A stretch of DNA of 6,375 nucleotides from Bacteroidota bacterium (GTDB lineage Bacteria; Bacteroidota; Ignavibacteria; UBA10030; UBA8401), in NCBI GenBank assembly GCA_030824295.1, contig JAVBYA010000365.1, positions 1 through 6,375 of the forward strand. The letters run 5' to 3'. The position numbers were made by a program, and so were the translations under genes. This document shows, in pieces, positions 1-5,974 of this stretch (positions within the stretch are counted from its first letter, which is position 1; each line of letters starts with the position of its first letter). The notes under the pieces were generated by a model, which was given only the letters and a program-made list of their open reading frames with translations, made no database searches and had not been told where the DNA came from.

Positions 1-1065
1 CATGTCTATGCGACCGCGAAGATCGTCGGCAAAGGTGTTGTGGAATATGATGCAGCAGGGAAGAAAGAGAAGGTGAACGCCAAGCATATCATCATCTCGA
101 CCGGCGCCCGTCCGCGCATCCTGCCGAACATCCCGGTGGATTACAAACAGATCATCACCAGTACGGAAGCGATGGTCCTGCCCGAAGCGCCGAAGCGGAT
201 GGTCATCATCGGCTCCGGTGCCATCGGTTCCGAGTTCGCATATATCTATAATGCATACGGCACCAAAGTGACCATCATCGAGATGCTGGACAGCCTCCTG
301 CCGATCGAGGATCGCGAGATCACGAAAGTGCTCCGCCGCAGTTTCGAGAAGTCCGGCATCGAAGTGCTCACCGAAACGAAAGTGGAGAGTGTCACGCCCG
401 GGAAAGAAGCGACCGTGAAGTATTCGAACAAGGACGGCGTGAAGGAGATCAAGGCGGACATCGTGCTGAGTGCCATCGGCGTGCAGGGGAACATTGAGAA
501 CCTCGGACTGGAAGCACTCGGCGTGAAGACCGAGAAATCGTTCATCAAAGTGGATAAGAATCTCAAGACGAACATCGACGGGATCTATGCCATCGGTGAT
601 GTGGCCGGACCGCCGTGCCTTGCACACAAAGCATCGCACGAAGGGATCGTCTGCATCGAAGCGATCGCCGGCAAGCATCCGCACGCAGTGGATTACGACA
701 ACATCCCGGGCTGCACCTATTGCCAGCCGCAGGTCGCCAGCGTCGGTCTCACCGAAGAGAAAGCCCGCGCCACCGGCAAAGAGATCAAGGTCGGCCGCTA
801 TCCGTTCCGTTCCCACGGGAAGGCACTCGCACTCAACGAGACCGAAGGTATGGTCAAATTGATCTTCGATGCGAAGTACGGTGAATTGCTCGGTGCTCAT
901 ATCATCGGACCGGAAGCGACAGAGATGATCGCGGAACTGACCACTGCCCGTGCGCTCGAAACGACCGCCGAGCAGCTGTACAATACGATCCATGCTCATC
1001 CTACCCTGACCGAAGGGGTGATGGAAGCGGCATTGGATGCGTACGGACGTGCTTTGCATATCTAA
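1..1065 (+). CDS. lpdA: dihydrolipoyl dehydrogenase (E3), 5'-truncated by window edge
   Basis: This is the E3 flavoprotein of 2-oxoacid dehydrogenase complexes, which reoxidises dihydrolipoyl groups on E2 with NAD+ in the cytoplasm. The reading frame is open from base 1, so the gene enters from the left. The window holds the last 354 residues; against a usual length of about 470, roughly 110 to 115 are missing, including the FAD-binding N-terminus and the redox-active CxxxxC pair. Visible signatures, in order, are the STGARPR segment (bases 97-117), the NAD-binding GSGAIGSE motif (211-234), the second FAD motif GIYAIGDV (580-603) followed by the AHKASHEG stretch, and the C-terminal HAHPTLTE motif (991-1014). 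In that last motif the second His is the family's catalytic base and pairs with the Glu. The stop codon lies 6 bases before lipB, which suggests co-transcription. Disulfide reductase relatives such as mercuric reductase are less likely given the C-terminal motif and neighbours. Confidence 0.96.
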   Translation, partial: HVYATAKIVGKGVVEYDAAGKKEKVNAKHIIISTGARPRILPNIPVDYKQIITSTEAMVLPEAPKRMVIIGSGAIGSEFAYIYNAYGTKVTIIEMLDSLLPIEDREITKVLRRSFEKSGIEVLTETKVESVTPGKEATVKYSNKDGVKEIKADIVLSAIGVQGNIENLGLEALGVKTEKSFIKVDKNLKTNIDGIYAIGDVAGPPCLAHKASHEGIVCIEAIAGKHPHAVDYDNIPGCTYCQPQVASVGLTEEKARATGKEIKVGRYPFRSHGKALALNETEGMVKLIFDAKYGELLGAHIIGPEATEMIAELTTARALETTAEQLYNTIHAHPTLTEGVMEAALDAYGRALHI

Positions 1066-1069
1066 GGAG
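1064..1069 (+). promoter_or_regulatory. Shine-Dalgarno sequence of lipB, unusually close to the start
   Basis: AAGGAG overlaps the lpdA stop codon and ends only 2 bases before the lipB ATG, which is tighter than the usual 5 to 9. The next in-frame ATG is at residue 71, beyond conserved family sequence, so the ATG at 1072 is still the best start. The overlap suggests that a ribosome terminating on lpdA could reinitiate on lipB (inference). Confidence 0.5.
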
Positions 1070-1071
1070 CC

Positions 1072-1779
1072 ATGAACCAACTTCTCGTCATCGACCTGGG
1101 AAGGACCCGCTACGCCGACACCTGGGAACTGCAAAAGAGGATCTTTGCAGCCCGGCTGGAACGGCGGATCGGGGACGTTCTGCTGTTGACGGAACATGAA
1201 CCGGTCTTCACACTCGGCAAAGGGGCAGATGAGAACCATCTGCTCGCTTCCGAGTCGGAACTCAGCGAGAAGAAGATCGATATGTTCTGGATCGACCGCG
1301 GCGGCGATGTGACGTTCCATGGACCGGGACAGATCGTCGGGTATCCCATCATCGATCTGAACCAGCATTATAATGACATCCATCGGTACCTGCGGGACAT
1401 CGAAGAGATGATCATCCGCACACTGAAGGACTACGGAATTGAAGGGGGACGGGAGAAGGAATTCACCGGCGTCTGGGTGAAGAACGATAAGATCGCTGCT
1501 CTCGGAGTGAAGGTGAGCAAATGGATCACGATGCACGGCTTTGCTCTGAACGTCCAGACGGACCTGTCGTTCTTCGACCGCATCATCCCGTGCGGGATCT
1601 TTCATAAGGGTGTGACATCATTGCATAACGTGCTCGGCCGTCCGGTCCCATTGACCGAGGTCCATGCACATCTCACGAAACATTTTGCCGACATCTTCTC
1701 GCTGCAGGTCAAACAGATCTCAGTGGAGGAGCTTTTATCACTGCTTCACCACAATGAAGCCGCCATAGAGGAGAACTAA
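1072..1779 (+). CDS. lipB: lipoyl(octanoyl) transferase LipB
   Basis: LipB moves an octanoyl group from octanoyl-ACP to the lipoyl-domain lysine of E2 proteins (and GcvH); LipA then inserts sulfur to give lipoate. The 235 residues match the family's usual 210 to 250. Visible motifs are the N-terminal VIDLGRTRYADTWELQ (residues 6-21), HEPVFTLGKG (42-51), the signature RGGDVTFHGPGQ (76-87), GVWV (133-136), the KIAALG segment containing the expected catalytic lysine K140, HGFALNV (155-161), and IPCGI with the expected catalytic cysteine C174. The 34-residue Lys-Cys spacing equals that of known LipB enzymes. The gene is 6 bases after lpdA and 4 bases before the fused E1, so lipoylation is encoded within the transcription unit of its target complex. 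No lipA is visible in the window. Confidence 0.97.
   Translation: MNQLLVIDLGRTRYADTWELQKRIFAARLERRIGDVLLLTEHEPVFTLGKGADENHLLASESELSEKKIDMFWIDRGGDVTFHGPGQIVGYPIIDLNQHYNDIHRYLRDIEEMIIRTLKDYGIEGGREKEFTGVWVKNDKIAALGVKVSKWITMHGFALNVQTDLSFFDRIIPCGIFHKGVTSLHNVLGRPVPLTEVHAHLTKHFADIFSLQVKQISVEELLSLLHHNEAAIEEN
1768..1773 (+). promoter_or_regulatory. Shine-Dalgarno sequence deciding the fused E1 start
   Basis: GAGGAG lies inside the 3' end of lipB and ends 10 bases before the ATG at 1784. The alternative in-frame ATG at 1808 has only weak A/G-rich sequence upstream, so 1784 is preferred. Either start falls in a non-conserved N-terminal tail. Confidence 0.5.
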
Positions 1780-1783
1780 CGCA

Positions 1784-3862
1784 ATGCCGACAAAGAAAGA
1801 AGCAGTCATGGAGAAGAATCCTGCGGTGAACGGCACCTCCCGTGCATCGTCGGTGAATGGACTATTGAGCAAGGAACGACTGCTCTTCGCATACCGCATG
1901 ATGCTCTCCGCGCGGTACATCGATGAGAAAGAGATGAACCTGCTGAAGCAGGGAAAGATCCTGTTCCACATCAGCGGTCCGGGACATGAAGCGGCGCAGG
2001 TGGCCATCGCCATGGCGATGCGGCCCGGTCACGACTGGTCCTATCCGTACTACCGCGATCTCGCGTTCTCGTTGGCGATGGGATCCACAGCGAAGGATAT
2101 CCTTTGCGAGAATATGCACCGCATCGAGGGACCATCATCCCACGGACGGCAGATGCCGTCACATTACGGGGATAAACGCTATCGCATTGTCGGTCAGTCC
2201 TCGCCGACCGGTACCCAGTACCTGCAGGCGGTCGGAACGGCGATGGGTTCCCGCAAAGAGAAGAACGACGAGATCACCTACGTTTCATCCGGTGAAGGGG
2301 CGACCAGTGAAGGGGAGTTCGCCGAGGCGGTCGCATGGGCGAGCCGCGAGAAATTCCCGGTGCTCTTTTGTGTGCAGAACAATAAATTCGCGATCTCCGT
2401 CCCGGTAAAGGACCAGATCGCCGGAGGCTCGGTGGCACGGCTCTACAGTGCGTATCCGAATCTGAGAACGTATGACATCGACGGCACAGATTTCATCGAA
2501 TGTTACCGCACGGCGGTCGAAGCGGTGGAGTATTGCAGAAGCGGTAACGGCCCGGCGATGATCGAAGCTCATTGCGTCCGTTTGTTCCCGCATTCGTCCT
2601 CCGACGATCCGAAGAAATATATGACCGCGAAGGAGATCGAAGAGGATAAGGCGAAGGATCCGATCCCGAAGTTCGAACGCTATCTGCTTGCGAATGGATA
2701 TGCAACGGAGCAGGATATCAAGGAGATGCGTGTTGCCGTGAAGCAGGAAGTGGAAGAAGCGGCGGATTACGCCGAAGCTGCAGAGAGTCCCACGGCCGAT
2801 ACCGCACTGCGCAATGTCTTCTCGCCGGATATCGTCGTGCCGAAGGAGAATTTCACGGAACCTGAGCACAACGGCAGCAGCATTGTGATGGTGGATGCCA
2901 TCAATCATGCGCTCCATGAAGAGATGGCCCGCAACCCGAAGATGCTCGTCTACGGCGAGGATGTGGCGGACGGGAAAGGCGGAGTGTTCACTGCGACCAA
3001 GAATCTGACGAACAAGTTCGGCGTGGACCGCTGCTTCAATTCACCGCTTGCCGAAGCGAGTATCATGGGAACGGCCATTGGTCTTGCCGTCCGCGGTTTC
3101 AAACCGGTGGTGGAGATCCAGTTCGGTGATTACATCTGGCCGGCCTTCATGCAGATCAAGGATGAATTGGTGCATATGCGCTATCGTACGGACGGGGATT
3201 GGACCTGTCCGGTCGTCATCCGCGTTGCCACCGGCGGATACATCCGCGGCGGTCTCTATCATAGTCAAAGTATCGAAGGTATCTTCACGCATGTGCCCGG
3301 ACTCTGGGTCGCCATGCCGTCCAATGCTGCCGATGCCAAAGGTTTGCTGAAGACCGCGATCCGTGAGGATAATCCGGTCCTCTTCTGTGAGCATAAAGGA
3401 TTGTATCGTCAGCAGTTCGCAGCATCCAAGGAGCCGTCGGACGATTATTGTCTGCCGTTCGGTGTTGCCAAGGTGAAGCGGGAAGGGACCGATGTGACGG
3501 TCGTGACATGGGGTTTCATGGTGCAGCGGTCGCTGGAAGCGGCACGGAAGATGGAAGAGAAGGGAGTGAGCGTAGAGGTCATCGATCTTCGCACACTCAT
3601 TCCGTGGGATAAAGAGGCGGTCTTCAACTCCATCTGTAAGACCGGTAAGGTCCTCATCGTCCATGAGGACACGAAGACCGGCGGATACGGTGCAGAGATC
3701 GGCATGCAGATCGCAGAAGAGTGTTTCGAATACCTGGATGCACCGCTGGCACGCGTGGCAGCATTGGATGCTCCGATCCCGTTCGCTCCGGCACTCGAGA
3801 ATACCGTCCTGCCGCAGGAACATCATATCACCTCCGCATTGGAACGACTCGCGGCATTTTGA
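1784..3862 (+). CDS. fused alpha-beta 2-oxoacid dehydrogenase E1, branched-chain type
   Basis: This is a thiamine diphosphate-dependent E1 with both subunits in one 692-residue chain. It is predicted to decarboxylate a 2-oxoacid and acylate the lipoyl group of E2. The alpha part (about 30-320) has YYRD (89-92), SSPTGTQ (139-145), the thiamine diphosphate motif from GEG (170-172) to NN (199-200), and HSSSDDPKKY (270-279). GEG and HSSSDD resemble branched-chain 2-oxoacid dehydrogenase alpha rather than pyruvate dehydrogenase. After a charged, Ala/Glu-rich linker (about 320-365) comes the beta part: GEDVADGKGGVF (391-402), PLAEASIMG with the likely cofactor-contacting E424, GGLYHSQS with the likely active-site H493, and the C-terminal transketolase-type domain with VEVIDLRTLIPWD (597-609). 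All expected catalytic residues are present in both halves. Fused E1s of this length are known in Bacteroidota-like bacteria and are often annotated 2-oxoisovalerate dehydrogenase. The substrate is inferred. An in-frame ATG at 1808 is the alternative start. Confidence 0.93.
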   Translation: MPTKKEAVMEKNPAVNGTSRASSVNGLLSKERLLFAYRMMLSARYIDEKEMNLLKQGKILFHISGPGHEAAQVAIAMAMRPGHDWSYPYYRDLAFSLAMGSTAKDILCENMHRIEGPSSHGRQMPSHYGDKRYRIVGQSSPTGTQYLQAVGTAMGSRKEKNDEITYVSSGEGATSEGEFAEAVAWASREKFPVLFCVQNNKFAISVPVKDQIAGGSVARLYSAYPNLRTYDIDGTDFIECYRTAVEAVEYCRSGNGPAMIEAHCVRLFPHSSSDDPKKYMTAKEIEEDKAKDPIPKFERYLLANGYATEQDIKEMRVAVKQEVEEAADYAEAAESPTADTALRNVFSPDIVVPKENFTEPEHNGSSIVMVDAINHALHEEMARNPKMLVYGEDVADGKGGVFTATKNLTNKFGVDRCFNSPLAEASIMGTAIGLAVRGFKPVVEIQFGDYIWPAFMQIKDELVHMRYRTDGDWTCPVVIRVATGGYIRGGLYHSQSIEGIFTHVPGLWVAMPSNAADAKGLLKTAIREDNPVLFCEHKGLYRQQFAASKEPSDDYCLPFGVAKVKREGTDVTVVTWGFMVQRSLEAARKMEEKGVSVEVIDLRTLIPWDKEAVFNSICKTGKVLIVHEDTKTGGYGAEIGMQIAEECFEYLDAPLARVAALDAPIPFAPALENTVLPQEHHITSALERLAAF

Positions 3863-3864
3863 TC

Positions 3865-3879
3865 GGTTCCGAAGGAATC
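3865..3879 (+). promoter_or_regulatory. small hairpin overlapping the E1 alpha ribosome binding site
   Basis: GGTTCC (3865-3870) and GGAATC (3874-3879) can form a six-pair stem, including one G-U pair, around a GAA loop. The only Shine-Dalgarno-like sequence for the next gene, AAGGA at 3872-3876, lies partly in the loop and partly in the 3' arm. There is no T-run, so it is not a terminator. With so short a stem, a regulatory role is speculative. Confidence 0.2.
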
Positions 3880-3887
3880 AATAGTCT

Positions 3888-4910
3888 ATGGCTGTAAAAG
3901 GAAATATGGCAAAAAATACAAGCACTCCGAAGCAGGGCGATGGAACACCGTCGCTCACTGCTGAGCAATATCTGCGTCTCTACTATTATATGCGCCTCAC
4001 CCGGGAGTTCGAGGAATCCATCCTGAAACTCTACCGGCAGGGGAAGATCGTCGGCGGGGCATATACCGGAAACGGGAATGAAGCGACAGCCGTCGGCAGT
4101 GCCTTCGCGCTGGAACCGCAGGACTATCTCTTCCCGATGCACCGCGATATGGGTGCGCACCTCGTCAAAGGACAGACCCTGCGGCATTTGATGCTGCAGC
4201 ATCTGGGGCGGGGAAATTCATTGTCCAAAGGACGGGACGGCACAGGGCATTATGCCGATCCGGCTCTCCGCATCTACGGCAACATCAGTCACCTGGGCGC
4301 AATGGTGCCGATGGCAGCCGGCGTTGCGCTGGCAAGCAAACTCCGCAAGGAGAATTCGGTGGCACTGACCTATATCGGCGACGGCGGAAGCAATGTCGGC
4401 GATATCCACGAAGCGCTGGCGATGGCCTCGGTCATGAAACTTCCTCTCATTCTTATCATTGAGAACAACCAGTTCGCCTATTCCACTCCGGTCGCAAAGC
4501 AGAAAGCGATGGAGAGATACTCGGATCGTGCATTGGGCTATGGCATCCCGGGATTCACCATTGACGGCACCGATATCGATCTTGTCTACAAGACCTGCAA
4601 GACCGCTGTGGAACGTGCACGCCGCGGTGAAGGTCCGACTCTGATCGAATCCGTTACCATGCGCATGCACGGACATTCGGCACACGACGGTGCGGAATAT
4701 GTGCCGAAGGATTTATTGGCCGAATGGAAGAAGAAGGATCCGGTGATGCGCATTGAGAAACTGCTCACCGATAAGAAGATCCTTACGCCGACGATCAAAG
4801 AGGAATACGAGAAGAAGGTGTTCGCGGAGTTGGAAGACGCAACGCAATTCGCTGTCGATTCACCCTATCCGCCGGCCGAAGAGGCTGCGGTTGGCGTGTA
4901 TGCTGATTAA
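3888..4910 (+). CDS. 2-oxoacid dehydrogenase E1 alpha subunit (pyruvate/acetoin-like)
   Basis: This is the alpha subunit of a thiamine diphosphate-dependent E1, expected to form an alpha2-beta2 tetramer with the product of the next gene. Its 340 residues fit the family (about 320-370). After a polar N-terminal tail (1-22), visible features are the YYYMRLTREFEE helix (32-43), FPMHRDMGAHLVKG (82-95) where family members contact cofactor phosphate, the cofactor motif from GDG (164-166) to ENN (192-194), and the active-site loop MRMHGHSAHDGAEYVP (258-273). The GDG form is shared by pyruvate and acetoin dehydrogenases, whereas the fused E1 upstream has GEG; the two are therefore different paralogues. 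Pyruvate is the likeliest substrate (pdhA-like), but acetoin or branched-chain 2-oxoacids are not excluded. The ATG at 3888 has GAAGGAA 10 bases upstream. An ATG at 3906, with AGGA only 3 bases upstream, is a possible alternative that changes only the tail. Confidence 0.92.
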   Translation: MAVKGNMAKNTSTPKQGDGTPSLTAEQYLRLYYYMRLTREFEESILKLYRQGKIVGGAYTGNGNEATAVGSAFALEPQDYLFPMHRDMGAHLVKGQTLRHLMLQHLGRGNSLSKGRDGTGHYADPALRIYGNISHLGAMVPMAAGVALASKLRKENSVALTYIGDGGSNVGDIHEALAMASVMKLPLILIIENNQFAYSTPVAKQKAMERYSDRALGYGIPGFTIDGTDIDLVYKTCKTAVERARRGEGPTLIESVTMRMHGHSAHDGAEYVPKDLLAEWKKKDPVMRIEKLLTDKKILTPTIKEEYEKKVFAELEDATQFAVDSPYPPAEEAAVGVYAD

Positions 4911-4940
4911 CTGATCCATTCACTTTAGACGATTCTCTCT

Positions 4941-5918
4941 GTGGCTATCATAACGTATATCGAAGCAATTTCAAAAGGACTCTGGGAAGAGATGGAACGC
5001 GATCAATCCGTGTTTCTGATGGGTGAGGATATCGGTCCGTTCGGCGGTGCATTCAAAGTAACGAAAGGATTCCTCCAGCATTTTGGTGAGGACCGAGTTG
5101 TTGATACCGTGCTCGCGGAGACTGCCATCCTTGGTGCCGCTACCGGTGCAGCCGTGGTCGGTATGCGGCCTGTGGCAGAGATGCAGTTCGCGGATTTCGT
5201 GACGACCGGGTTCAGTCAGCTGGTCAATAATACGGCATCGGTCCATTACCGATGGCACATCCCGTGCCCCATGGTCGTGCGGCTTCCGAGCGGCGCCGGA
5301 ATCCATGGCGGACCGTTCCACTCCCGTAACCCCGAAGCATGGTTCTTCCATCAGCCCGGTTTCAAGATCGTTGCTCCGTCCACTCCGTACGATGCAAAAG
5401 GATTGATCAAAGCAGCGATCCGTGATAACAATCCGGTCCTGTATCTTGAGCATAAGCGCCTCTATCGTCATATCAAAGGGGAAGTGCCGGAGACCGATTA
5501 CATCGTGGAGATCGGCAAAGGGGATGTGAAACGGAGCGGAACGGACATCTCGGTGATCACCTACGGCTCCATGGTCCATATGGCGCTGGAAGCTGCCGAA
5601 GTGATGCAGAACGAACACGGCGTGAGCGTAGAGGTCGTGGATCTTCGTACATTGATGCCGTTGGATACCGAATTGATCTATGGATCGGTCCGCAGGACCG
5701 GTAAAGTGCTCGTTGCGCATGAGGACAATATCACCGGAGGCATCGGCGGTGAGATCTCGGCGCTCATCACTGAACATTGCTTCCAGTCACTGGATGCACC
5801 GGTGAAGCGTATCGGCGCCATCGATACACCGACGCCGTACAGTCCTACGCTTGAAGAGTTCTTTCTTCCGAATACAAAGAAAGTCATCACGGCGTTGCAG
5901 GACCTTGCCGCATATTGA
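4941..5918 (+). CDS. 2-oxoacid dehydrogenase E1 beta subunit, GTG start
   Basis: This is the beta subunit partner of the preceding E1 alpha. It contributes the cofactor aminopyrimidine site and an active-site His. At 325 residues it has the normal family length. Landmarks are the N-terminus AIITYIEAISKGLWEEMERD (2-21), GEDIGPFGGAFKVTKGF (28-44), VLAETAILG with the likely cofactor-contacting E60, GIHGGPFHSRNPEAWF with the likely active-site H127, PSTPYDAKGL (146-155), VEVVDLRTLMPLD (230-242), and the C-terminal TPTPYSPTLEEFFLPN (296-311). The start is a GTG: no ATG lies upstream in a suitable place, and the residues right after the GTG match the usual family N-terminus. No Shine-Dalgarno sequence is visible in the 30-base gap, so translation may depend on coupling or on leaderless-like initiation. 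The closest pattern lies between branched-chain and acetoin/pyruvate beta subunits, so the substrate follows the alpha assignment and remains open (pdhB-like). Confidence 0.93.
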   Translation: MAIITYIEAISKGLWEEMERDQSVFLMGEDIGPFGGAFKVTKGFLQHFGEDRVVDTVLAETAILGAATGAAVVGMRPVAEMQFADFVTTGFSQLVNNTASVHYRWHIPCPMVVRLPSGAGIHGGPFHSRNPEAWFFHQPGFKIVAPSTPYDAKGLIKAAIRDNNPVLYLEHKRLYRHIKGEVPETDYIVEIGKGDVKRSGTDISVITYGSMVHMALEAAEVMQNEHGVSVEVVDLRTLMPLDTELIYGSVRRTGKVLVAHEDNITGGIGGEISALITEHCFQSLDAPVKRIGAIDTPTPYSPTLEEFFLPNTKKVITALQDLAAY

Positions 5919-5974
5919 AATGTGAAGATGTGAGTCGCAGTTATCATTAATTTTATCAGCAGAGAGTTTTTACT
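5919..5974 (+). other. AT-rich 56-base gap before E2
   Basis: This is the longest intergenic gap in the window and is markedly richer in A/T (especially 5941-5974) than the coding DNA around it. AGAGAG at 5961-5966 is a weak Shine-Dalgarno candidate 8 bases before the E2 ATG. TTGAAA (5915-5920) and TATCAT (5942-5947) resemble promoter boxes but are 21 bases apart, which is too far for a standard sigma-70 promoter. I see no stem-loop terminator. Confidence 0.3.

Noticed and set aside
587..884. Overlapping plus-strand Arg/Ser-rich open frames inside lpdA
   Set aside because: Out-of-frame readings of a clear lpdA coding sequence; the Arg-rich composition is typical of frame-shifted GC-rich DNA.
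2285..2917. Minus-strand open frame of 210 codons opposite the alpha half of the fused E1
   Set aside because: Also in codon register with the sense gene, with no family resemblance and no independent start signals.
3566..3580. 15-base exact match with 5622-5636 (GTGAGCGTAGAGGTC), as possible recombination between the two E1 genes
   Set aside because: It encodes the conserved VSVEV stretch just before the DLRTL motif in paralogous beta domains with similar codon bias. Flanking DNA diverges quickly, so ordinary conservation is enough.
3041..3826. Long minus-strand open frame (261 codons) opposite the beta half of the fused E1
   Set aside because: It is in exact codon register with the sense gene, where stops appear only opposite TTA, CTA and TCA codons. 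These are rare here, so the frame is a by-product of codon bias. Its translation shows no recognisable family.
4971..5777. Long minus-strand open frame (268 codons) opposite E1 beta
   Set aside because: Same explanation: it is in codon register with the sense gene, in a paralogous position to the one above, and the sense strand encodes an intact, fully recognisable protein.
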